The position numbers and the translations under genes were made by a program. A stretch of 64,000 nucleotides of DNA. Origin: Tigriopus japonicus. Lineage: Eukaryota; Arthropoda; Copepoda; Harpacticoida; Harpacticidae. The DNA is taken from NCBI GenBank assembly GCA_010645155.1, contig JAAGOF010000204.1, positions 149,462 through 213,461 on the forward strand. Direction: 5' to 3'. Positions within the stretch are counted from its first letter, which is position 1. The number at the start of each line of letters is the position of its first letter. The notes below the pieces were generated by a model. That model saw nothing but the letters and a program-made list of their open reading frames with translations, ran no database searches and was not told where the DNA came from. Positions 51,301-63,300 of this stretch are shown here, one piece after another.

Positions 51301-54300
51301 ATACCGATCAGACCTTGAAGTCTATATTGGAAGACGTTACGGTATGCGTTTCCAATACTAAAGAGGTATTTTGAGGCCAGGGAAGTTCCCATCAATCTAT
51401 GAATCCTCAATAAACAGCTACTCAGATTCTCTACGCTTTCTGTCAAGAGCACTCAAGATAGATCTTCAGCACAGAAAACGTGTTATCCTAGCAATAGTAC
51501 GTACTCTATAGAGTCGTTAGGTAAGGAAAGAATCACCAGAAAAGAGGTCTATCGGATTACGGTCTTACTTATCTTTTATGACTGACTTCTTTGTTCCAAA
51601 CTTGTACCCCTTTTACGCAGTCTCTCTTTCATTGGGATTTGTTAAGAGGATGATTCCGATGAAACTTGACCTTTGAGGCCATTTACAAGGCCAAAATAAC
51701 TTGGAAGTAAACGTTTAGAATACAGGCAAGAAAAAACACGATTTGAAGTGCCATGTTTTTGAGTACTAGAGCAAGAAAATAAGAAAATGAACTGAACTTT
51801 CTAAACACACACACTTCAACCCATTGTAGTTGGAATATATGCATGTTTTCAAACATACGGCTCATGTTCCGTTTAAATCCTGAGATAAACGGATGAATGC
51901 TTCAAGCCTTCATGGGAACTAAAGTGACACCCAGTTAACTCCAAATTTTGGAGTTTGATGACCTGGCGCCTCTCCAAAGAGCTTGAATCAAGTAAGACGT
52001 TCGCTTGAACTTCTCCTGGCATCATTCATAAGATGTTTGACGAAACCTACCGACCTTGTCGAAACTTTTCATTCTTCCTCGTTGGCGTTTCAAAAGCCAG
52101 AATTTGACTTCTACATTTCCAAGTTCGTGACCTTTTCTTCCTCAGTGTATAAGAAAAAGGCCAGTGAGTCTCAAAAGACAAGGCCGCCATCCCATTGGCC
52201 CACATCCTTTCTATGCATGGTTGGAATACCTTCCTTACCCATTTCGGAAGTATTATTCACCCTTCTCTTCCGGCGAATTTCAACTTGCACACGATTCAGA
52301 TCAAGAGGCGAAAAAGTATTTGAAATTTTGCGGAGAGATGAGGGCACTAATGTGGAGCAACCTAAAGAACTTGGGTCAAGGTTTGAGAATGTTAAACCAG
52401 CCATATATCCTCCTTTTCCTCCTTCTTATTCTTCTTCTCACGGACCTGAAGTTGATGGCAGTTCCCTACATCTCCCATTGTGTTCCCAGAAGCTAAAAGA
52501 GGTCAGTGAGCAATGGGAGTGAGAGAGAGCTTAACCCGTGGTCATGGACTTCCTTTATTTTTTTGAATAGTTCAGGAAACGGTACACGAATAACCTTCAT
52601 CTCCTCAACGACGCTAACTTGAACTGGGTTCTCTTCACAGCAGACCGCCCACAATGGACTGCGAAGCAATCCAAATGGAACTGGAACTGGAGCAGCAAGA
52701 GCAAACAGGAAGGAGGCAAAGGAGGCCAAGAAAGGATTTGCCCTATTTTGCTCATGCAATCGGACAGTTGGAACGGAAGCCTTGTTGAGGTAATCGAATC
52801 ATGATGGCAAAATTGCCTAACAATAGGATCCCACCCTAATGGATTCCATTTAACAATCGCCATGAAAGAAATAGGACGCGAAAACGGGACCGACCAACAC
52901 AAACAAAGGCTGACGTCCTTACAAGGGAAGGGCAAACGGATCACTTCAAGGCCTTGACTTATAATGCCAAAGGGCGAGAATTCCGCCACAAAGCTAAGAA
53001 TAGAGAGAGGTTTGCCGTTGTCGATCCAACCATTTCTCAAAAGCAATGATTGCCAATAAGAACCAACGTCGATACGTTCCCTCGCTAGGACACGCACAAT
53101 TATGGCGTTTCCTAACGAACCTCGTCAATGGACAAATGGAAGTATTGAGTCTTAAGAAAAGCAGATCTAGATCCACGAAATTGCAACGGGCTGTGTCTCT
53201 TTGGGTGTCGAAAAATGTTATGATTGCACAAGGCCGGCCTTTCTAGTCTTCGAATGGGTGCAACGTCCTACATGGTTTTTGCCCAAGACATCTAGAAGAC
53301 TTTTATTTGATGAATCCAGCTGGCTCGACCACCTCTTTCTACTGTTCTATTGATCGCGACTTCCAAGGACGACGTCACTTCTATGGAGCAAGTTTCATTT
53401 CTTTGAAATATTTTCTTTTGTGAAATGAGGAACTAAAACAAAGGCTGATGAATAAATATGAGTAAACATTTTGTTGGTTTGCGTTAGTCCAGGTCTGTAA
53501 AGATGTCCTCTGCTTAGTCAATGTCTCAATGGCCTTCACCACAGAACTGATTCGTAGCTCATGTTGTCAACCACGAGAAGCTCAAAATGAAGGAAACACT
53601 ACTGTGTGAACCCAAGAAGACGACGAACGATGAAGAGAATCTTTTATTGTGCAACTTTCTTTTAGTCCGAGCTGCTATAAGCCAACCAGGAGATGCTCTC
53701 AAGTGCATCCCCATTGCCAAAAAGTCATCATCATCCTCAAAGCCAAGCCGGCGAACAGCGAAAAGATGCATTCCTTGGTCGATGGCAGCAACATCGAAAA
53801 CTACCCGTCCATTTTGAAGCTTCCGCCAGTCAAAAGAGCCTTTGTTACCCACAAAAGCCAGATGATCCGATTCCAGCATCGCTTAATTATTGATAGATGG
53901 AAAATGTTCAAGGAAGCATCCGAAACCGTTTACTTTCCGTGACCCAACGACCGAGCAGGTCAATCGACTTTATTAATGAAGTTGCTTCATCCCCATGGCT
54001 TATCTTTTTTACCGGGGTGGACTTCTTGTCACGTTTGGGGGGCTTTGACTAGAAGACCTTATTTTAGCCAAGGATAAATCCAGAGGCGAAGAAAATGCCA
54101 GGGGCCTCAGTTGAAGCATTGAGACAGCTTTGACAAGGTCAAGTGACCACTTCCTTGGCCGTTCCTTGAGCTCCAGCAATTGATTTCATCTCTCAACGAG
54201 GAACAACAGCTTGAGGATAAATAAGTCAGAATTGTGGACCTTCTTGCTCTCTTTCTCACTTTCGAGATTTCCAGTTCTCTCGTCAAGAATAAATGAACCG

Positions 54301-57300
54301 GAAATGAAGACCATTACCACTCCTTTGTACATGTAGGATTGAGGATATGCGACAGCATGCTACCTCGAGATGGATGAAGGCAAGAAGTTTTGCAAGTATC
54401 AACCTACCCACTACATTTCCTCATGGCGTCAAGGAACTCCTTCTTCTTCTTCTACTACTGTGTTCCTCCCTAGAGATTCGCATTCTTGCCAATTCATAAC
54501 ACGCACTTGTTCACGAATAAAGGCAGGCAATTCCCTGTACCAGAATTGATTGGCCTTGATCCGAGTTCAAGGAACCCAACCACTCACAAATGGCCTCGTG
54601 GCCATCTTTTCTTTGATCTTTTCTACCTTTCCAGCGAGCTCTATCCGCATTGGCACCATTTGTGGTCGGAATCGTGGAAGATCTTTGAAGACAACATTCT
54701 TCATTTTTCCAACATTCGTAGACCCCTCATGTTTGAATTTTCTTTTCCTCAACGCCGTTGTTCTCGGAGATAACATTGAGATTGATTACTGTCTTAACAC
54801 CTTTTCACCGTCTAATCCGTTGGGTTTTTAGTGTAAGGTACCCGCACACACCCAGCCTTATCCGTTGAAAGTGCATTTGAGAACAAAATGCTTTTAAAGT
54901 CGCCAAAAGGTTCACATAAGCTATTCAAAGGAGCCTTTGTCAAGAGCTTGAAGGAATGTGGGCCCATCAACGAGTGCATAGAACCTAGTACAAAACGCAA
55001 TCATACGAGCTCGACTCGAAGAGGCTTGTATTCTCCTCTAATTCAAGGACTAAACTCGTTAAAAAACTGCTGTCTTGCTTACTCACGAACTCGAGTTTTA
55101 GCCAAGGAAAAAGGACATTTGAAATGGCCAAACTAGCTGAAATTAATTTCCACTGCAATGATTGAGAGGACCAACACGACCCCAGAGCTTAGAGTGAGGC
55201 AGCCGAACACCAAAAGTTTTTATTTCTTTTTGGCCAAGGCTGTTGGCGCCATTTGAGCCATGTTGAGAGGTCGATGGGCTCGTTCCTTTGTTTGGTTCAG
55301 CCTTCCCGCATTATTGTTCCAGCGAGGATGCTTTATACGTACATACCATGGACCACCTGAAATCCTAAACAAACGGGCATGACAAAGGGCGAGAAACTTT
55401 GAGGTTTCAACCACCACCATTATGCTTTGGAGCCGATCAAGTGCCTCTCGCTGAATTGTCATATTGCCATTATCGTTGTCTCCTCTGCCCTTGGTTGATG
55501 GCCTTCTTGGTTTCATGAATAGATTGCTCGATTCGTTTGCTTCCCATTCCTGTTCGTTCTCGCTCAACCCTGCTCAGCGTTCTCAACCAAAGTAGATTTG
55601 ATGTTGTCAAAATCCATTATTAGAGTCACCACCATTACACTCCTCGCTCGCTCTCTCGCTTACTCGTGGCTTGGTTGGTTGGTTGGTTGGTCGGTTGGTT
55701 GGTTCTTCACTCAGGACCATTTCTATGCAAACTTCCCGCTTTCCCTCACGCACCCCAAAGGCTTTGTCAAGGATGAAGTGTATACACTACAAATGTAACC
55801 GCGTTAAGCTATATAATTTTCCCGCGGCATACAAACATTAGTATCAAGCTCGGAAATGGCAACATTTTTCTAAGGCTAAGCTACTCAACTTTTACACTTG
55901 TAAAGTGAACTTTGGCGGTGAATATGGTCCCCGTTAAAGTCCTTCCAAGATGGGTTGACTGCATTTGTCACTGTCGATGGATATTCACGAAGGAAGGAGC
56001 CCTCAAGAGGGAGGATCCACCAGGAGACGATGACACGTTTCCGTGATCTTTATCCGACATTTGGCAAACAAACCTTCATTGTGGCCCAAGTTGACATTGA
56101 CATAAATATTAGTCAGAAGAAGAGAAGGCCGCTCGCGCTTGTAACGAAAGACATGAATCGTCTTGGATCAGGTCAATGGGGCTTGAGACAGAAGTGAAGT
56201 TGCTTTGAAGGTCCGAATGATTCATGACTGGACTCAATAGCAAAATCACGCATTGGGGGCGTTCCGCTTCTTAGTTATCGTAGTCTGCGTTGCCTTATGA
56301 AGATAATAAGACTGCAGTAGCTTGATAACGAGGAAACTGAAGATAGTCTGGGTTCTCGCCAAACTTGGAGCTGTCAGACAAAAGTAATTAAAATGAAGAT
56401 GAGGATGAGGCCGAAAATCTGAGAAACAAAAGCACTTGTATACAGATTGTGCCGAGGCGAGATGTTAGGACAGCTCCATTTGGTTTGATGGGAATGGCCT
56501 AAGAATTATCTAAACTAAGGCTTCTAGGTAGAGAGAGGAAGGTGGTTGGTTGGAAAGGGACTATCTTACGGCAAGATAGCGCTTGTGTAAGGTTCCGAAA
56601 ATAAATTATGTTCCAGATTTGATTGCTTCCCATAGGTTTCAAGTTGAGCCATACACGCTCAGAGGTTGAATGAAATGTAAAAAAGAAGCACACAAAGCAT
56701 TGTTGAAGCTCTCGTTCGAATCATACCACGTCCAGCTATGGCCATTTCCACTTTTAGGTGAAGGTCGCGTTCCAAAGGTGTTTTAATCGAACATCCATCT
56801 TGCTTTCAAAGGTCTAGAAAATTCGCTGAGCTCACGATTCCTTCATCTCGCCTGTCCATTTGAGAAAAACCACATCGTCGAGTTGCAGAACATTTGTTAG
56901 GTGTCTCCCTGGTAACTTCTTTAGTTTTCTTCTACCTTCTTTTTCTGGTTTAACCTGATCCATCTTGGACCATGGGACCGTTCTTTGCTCTCACACGATG
57001 AACACGAGGACGCAATACAATGCAAACCCAGCTAGAGAACGAGGCAAAACCCCGGATTCATTAATATGTTTTCCTATCTCTCAGGCGGTCTAACGAGCTC
57101 CCTTCAAGACTGTGCCGAAATCCGTGGCCTTATCTTTCACTGTCTTTTTCTCACGGTACAGGAACAAGACGTAGTAGAACCAGTAGGCAGCAACCTTTTC
57201 TTGTTCCACCACATTGGGTGATGGCAATAGATCTGCAGTTGGTGCAATCCCTACACAACCAATGGCTTATGCGAAGAAAATCGCTTTATCCATTCGAGGC

Positions 57301-60300
57301 TTACTTCGGTTCTGTTCCCCGAAAAAGGATTCACATAGCCTTGGCCTTGCCTAAGGACGACAGGTGGGGAAAGAGATACCAAAGAATCATTACGGCCTGA
57401 GTTTCAAGTGCTCAAGACATACCTCGAAAATGAATTATAAGCCTCTAATAAATGGATCTATCCTGCATTGGGGCAACATTTGTTGTACATACGTCGTTCC
57501 ACGGAAACAAGCATCCATTTTTTAAACCGACAAGGTTCAAGCTGGAGCAGGTTCTGTGATCATGGTTTGGAACCATTATGGAAACCTTGTTGCCCTTTGT
57601 TTGACCTCTTAAGACTCAAAATTGAGATTTTGCAAGTGGCGTGGTAAAGATGGGAACATTTTAGAAAAACACGCGTTTCCTTTGAAGCTGGATTTGGCCG
57701 GGATTTTGCAACCAGTTTTGAGATTGAATGTTAGTGAATGCCCAAATACATGGAGTAAGCTCGAGGGCATGCTTGTAACTATATAGTCAAAGGGGATCCT
57801 CAGGGTCGGAAACACAAACCCTCTCTGTCGCTGCCTTCTTTTGAGGCCCACAATCAATACAGTCAAGGAAGGGCTCAAATTGTAAGCTCCTTTTGCGGCC
57901 TTTCTATTCAAGGTCTGATGAATTTAACAAAATCAGGCCCATCAAGAGGGACCACTTCCCAAATAGACTCTTTGTGATAAGTCCTATTCCCTATTTGCTC
58001 TTATTTTCGTTCCAAAACATTATGGGCTTTCAAGGCCACCCGGATGTGTAAGTCGAGAGTACCAAATGAAAGAGAGAGAAAGAAAGAAAATAAAGGAAAC
58101 AAGTGCACCAAGAAGACTGCCTTCGGCATCAATTGCTTCAAAAAAGTCTGCATTATCTTCCTTCTCTTAGAAATGGAACAAGATGGTAGTTGGTTGGCAC
58201 TCACACTCAAGTGGTGCATGGAGCACGGAGAAAAACCTGACCGACAAACACGATGCAGGTCTGAGCTGAGGAAAACGTGTTTGCTTTCCTGGGTTTTAGT
58301 TTAGTGAGAAAACATTAGATGTTCCTTTTTTTAATATGTTGACCAACCAAGATGCTTTGGGCCTCCATGTCATAGTTAAGGCAGCTCAAAGATTGGCTCT
58401 TGCATCTGAATTTGCACCATCCTCAGAAATACTCATTCGGCGTCTGTGATATTTATGGGTAGGTCCGTTTTATTGGCCGTTTTGTGCATATGGTAAGAGT
58501 TTATGCCTCTCTGACACATTTCTTTTACTCAAGGCGAAGAACGAGCGAGCGTGAAAGGCGAAATATATTGAAGCAATGAGATCCCTGAGAAAGTTGGCCT
58601 TTAGTTGGCACTTCCGAGTATCAAAGGCGTTGAACCACCACCGCCACAATGGTTTAAACAACCAACAACCACCAAGGCACAATAACGATCTCCACGAAAA
58701 GAAAACTTATTCAATTCTCAGGAATAACCAAGTCCAACTTGGCAATTCCAAACACGGCAAAATGTTCATAGGTGGGCACGGATCGATGAGAAGTAAAGTT
58801 GAGGGATGTCTGAGAACCAGAACTGACAGCCAGAAATGACTTTTCAAGGAAAGGTAGTATTGGCTGCTTCTAAATTCAATTTATTTTACCGTGTATATAT
58901 CACCATGTAAATCTATTTATACAAGAAACGTGCTGAATTATCTCTTTAAGGTTTCCTGCGCGGAAACCCTGCAAATTTCTCAATCTCTTTATCAGAACAC
59001 GATGAAGGTCGTTAAGTTTTTATGTGCCTCTCAACTTTCTTGACTGCTTAATCGCCCCATTGGATCCAAAGGCAAGTGAATTGAATGTTCAAAAACCTTG
59101 GCCCCCGAAAAACTAATTTCCAAGTTACGAGGGGCGTGCGATCTAAAGCAAAATCGACATACTGTATGTCCTGAAAATGGAATTGGGTGGTTTTCAGCAA
59201 GCACGAGAATATTGAGTTCAATAAAATGGTATGTATTAAAGCCAGCGTATTTTTATAAGGTTAAAAACTCTCCCTTCTATGCTTATGATTGCTTATCAGA
59301 TCTGATCAAAATCTTCAATTGGCCCAAAGGAAGAAAAATAAGTGGAAGCTTGTAAGTGAGCATACGAAAGCGAGTTTTTCAAGAATGAACGGACTTATTA
59401 CAGCTTTTTCCTGACTCTAAGACAACATTTGGTAACTGGATCAAAATTTCTGCCTCACTTTTAATGAATGAATGGAGTTGAACGAATTCAGTTGGATGTT
59501 TGGTTGTCAAACTGGTTAGGGATGGGTCAGAACTAAGCTCGGACATTTCATAGTTTAAATTCGTTATGCAAGGGATTTTTTTTTGTTTCCATTGATTGTC
59601 AAAACGAAGAGTGTGAATTGGCCATGAGAATTTTAATAAAGTTTTTGGGAGAGTTAGTCTCAACTCTGGCGCATCCCTAGCCAATTTGACCCCAGACTCC
59701 CCAACTGAATTCGTTCGGTAACCCTCATCCATTGGTTCATGCAAGAAGCACAGAAATCATGGAGTGGGAGGCTAGCAATGAGAATTATGATTTCCAGCAG
59801 AAACGAACCATTTGCGTTTTTCTGCAAATGAGACCTGCCTTGCATTGAGAAAAACACGTATTTCAAATTTCAGTCCAATCGAATGCCGGATTGAAAAGTT
59901 ATGCCTTCTCAAACTTATGTACTGAAGAGAGCATAGAATGAATGAACTCGCCCTTTTGTGGTAAAACGATTACCACAAAAGGGCGAGTTCATTCATTCTC
60001 GGTAGGATTTGCACTGAACTTTGAGTGAGCATAACTTTTGTCTCCGACGTTGGATTGAGCTGAAAATTGAAATACGTATTCTTGTCAACATATGCAAGGT
60101 CTCATTGGCAGAAGAACGTAATTGAATTGTTCTTACTGGAAATCATTATTTTCATTGCTAGCCTCCCACTCCATGATTCCAGTGCTTCTTGGTTCATGGT
60201 ACGAGTTCATTGATAGCATAAACTGACAGAATTCCTGGCTTTAGATTCAATGAGCACTTTTTCCCTCGCAAAGTTCATGGTAGAACGGATAATATACTTT

Positions 60301-63300
60301 TCTCTCCTTGTCTATTGTGCAATTCTCGAATGTTTGTGTTGTGTACGTACAGAACGAATGCAGACACTCCCCTCGTAGGTTTCTTGCAAAACGATATCAA
60401 AAGAAGTCAAGTCCAATTAGCTCGAAAACGCCTCTTAGGTCAAAGACCAAGGCAACCAACGAAAATGCGAAGGGAAAACATCGTCAAAAGCACGTCAATC
60501 ACCACATGAATCGCGTAGCAATCCAAATACTCGAATCCCTCTTCCTCTATCTTTTTGATGTCCTGCATGTAACCTACACACAACACTAAGAGTCACTTAC
60601 CGTTTTCCCAGCCAAACTGTTGACTTTACAATGTAAATAGGTGGTGATTCCCAATTGAGCCGTGACATTCAGCACTTGATTAGGTCCATTTGGAAGGCTC
60701 TCAGCAAAATAAGGTTCACCAAGGCCAATTTGTCCATTGATGGAACGTCCATGTCGTAGAGGATTGTTTGTTCCCTCCACAGAGACATGTCCTGTTCGAG
60801 CATCACCTGTGCACACCAAAACTGAAACGAAAAGAAAAACTTCAGGGCCAGATAAGTTAGTGTGTCATCTTTGAAGCTCAACTTCGATCTTGGTCTGGAG
60901 AGTCCTTTTTATTTATATTAACAAGGGACATGTTCTTGGATGTTCCACCTGCCGTCAATGGGGGTCGTTAGCTCTCAAGAAAGCAATTAAATTAGACCAG
61001 TAGCTAGCTGGCTTTTACTCTTGTGCGTCCTTGGTCCCTTGTGATAATTTCTTTTTACTAGTAGTTTATGGCATATCTCACACAAAGCAAGGCTAGTAGT
61101 GTAACAACAACTAAGAACGTAGTCTCTCTCTCTCTCTCCAGCTCTCACGTGGTCTTTGTCGTGAGCTAGAAGAAGTCGCAAGAGAGAAAGTTTGCTTGTT
61201 GATTTTGAGCCTACTTTTTGTTGGCAACTTTGCCTTTGCCAATGTATGTGTTTGGGTGTCAATGTTTACTTTCTTGCATTTTGTTATTCTGTTTGTTTAC
61301 TTTGTAGCCCTGGTCTTACTCACTCTCACAGCACTCACTTGTACACGCCCTTTCTTTCCACGTCTGTGAGGCGTTTTCGTGGCTAGAATTGGAATTCAAC
61401 TTGGGACATGATGAAACTACAACCTTCACCACCCACGGTCCAACATTGGTGTTGCAAAACATTGAAAGTGTGTTTGTAAGCATTGTTGGGCACACCAAGG
61501 TTCCCAATGTCCGAAAATGTGCCAAAAAGAAGTTGCTCCTATCATGTACTGTACGTGTGCCACAGGGTATGGAAGCCAAATCAAGAAAATTCCATGGGTT
61601 TTGCGTTACTATTTTTCTTTGCATGTTAGAATTGTGTACGAGGCAATATGTGCAGTAATTGACATGTATGATTTCGATCTCCTACACAACAAGAATACAG
61701 CTTGGTGGCATTGAAACACGGCGCGTATGTTTCATTTTCCTTGAAGGTGACCATGATGGCGTTGACATGTGAATGGGATGGCTTGTTATCTTTGTTTTAT
61801 GAGCACGTGAGTACCAAAGATAAATTTTGAAAGCTGGCCATTAAGCAATGAAGGAAGTGGAACTTTGGTTGGCTAAAAATAAAGCGACCATCAGATGAGT
61901 CAACCACTTTCACACCTTCAGGCTATTTGGAATTTGGTCACATTTTTGGCGCGACCAAACCTGTTTCGTACTTTAAAGTTGGGATTTCTAACCAGTCTCA
62001 AATCCGAAACTCGCTTTTACGTACGCCGAAACTATAACTCAGGCACTGTCCTGAATTCGAAAGGGCTTTGCGAAGTGTGGGTGAAAAATATGAGGAAAAC
62101 AGTACAAAACATTCAAGGCTCTAAGAAGGACAAAGAAACATTGCCATATCATATTGGCCTTGAATGTCCAAAAAAGGCAGATCCATGACGATTGACCACT
62201 TGATTGGCACGGAAAGTGGTACACTAAAACTACATCTGAATAGATGCTTATCCAGTTTACAACATTGTGTTATCCAACAATATTGTAAGGTCCAGCATTT
62301 GTGTTCTTCATGGCCCTTTTGATGAAAATGATCCCGGCCAAAAACACGTTATCCACTTTGGCAAGACCCTTGGGCGTTCATCTAGAGCAAGCCAAAAACG
62401 TTTTATCTTCTCACTTCGCTCCATTTTGATTAACACACAGCTTACATCCAATAATTCTCTTTTGTGATGCCAAAATGTAAGTTTATTATTTTCGAATTTG
62501 GTAACAGTTCTTTTTCAGATCATGTTTTGCACCCTGCATCAGTTGTTTCAAGATTGTTTATATAACACTTCACTGTGATAGACTTTGCGCAAGTATGATG
62601 GCACACATCCTACCTACTATCCGATAGCTTATGCACTCTAGGGGCTCACTCAATTACATGTCAAGATCAAGGAGAACCCTTGAAATGTGTTCCACATTTG
62701 GAGAACGTGTGAGAGGGAACATTCTCTATCGAAAGTGCTAATTCACTCTCCTCCCACTGTAACCGAGTAGTTTCGAACCCCGAGCTCGTGGTTCTCGGTG
62801 GAACATGGGAGGAATGAACCTGGTCAGCTCGATAATTTTTTTAACACTTGTCCGTTAGAACCAGTTTGGCAGCACGTTTTGGGCCTCTTAATCCCAAGGT
62901 ACTCCCGACCTTGGGACTGGATAGTTGAGCCACTCATTCAAAGCTGGAACTACTTAAGTCAGGCAAACTTTGTCCATTCTGGGCTTTATTATTCAATTCC
63001 TCCAAGGCTGAGCAAGTTTGAGGAAATGGCTTTACAACGTGCTTACCACAACGGCTAAGGGTCAATGAGTGCCCCAATTAACCCCGCAATTGAAATTTGG
63101 TCCCTCATTTTGAGTAAATGATCCTTTGTGTCACTCTCCGTCGGTCCTTAACATTGACCCAGGGAGGCCAAGGATTGTTCATAATTGTTTTCAATGGCCT
63201 TGTTCGGAACAGGAAGGAACATTGGTTCCTACGGCCTTGTCAGACCAAACAGGCTTTACCATAATTCTTTCTGCATTAGAGGAAACTACATCCCTCCCAA

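Larger units (their letters stand above)
36379..60600 (-). other. Dpr intron 2 (24.2 kb)
   Basis: This is the largest intron, splitting Ig1 between its two cysteines. It contains the 450-bp fold-back element (59742-60191), the hairpin at 36485-36584, several microsatellites and low-confidence + strand exon candidates (38617-38960, 41317-41466, 43321-43393, 43846-44006). The rest, including ORFs of 100-180 codons, cannot be distinguished from chance. Confidence 0.9.

Noticed and set aside
51983..52522. 179-codon + ORF, overlapping a frame with a Leu-rich segment (52164-52496)
   Set aside because: No recognisable domain or consistent splice phase was found. The overlapping frames cannot both be coding. 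It lies in Dpr intron 2 and is treated as chance.
52597..53097. 166-codon minus ORF
   Set aside because: It overlaps + strand frames and has no domain or splice support.
62755..62800. T-arm-like GGGTTCGAAAC on the minus strand
   Set aside because: No A box or cloverleaf could be found around it.
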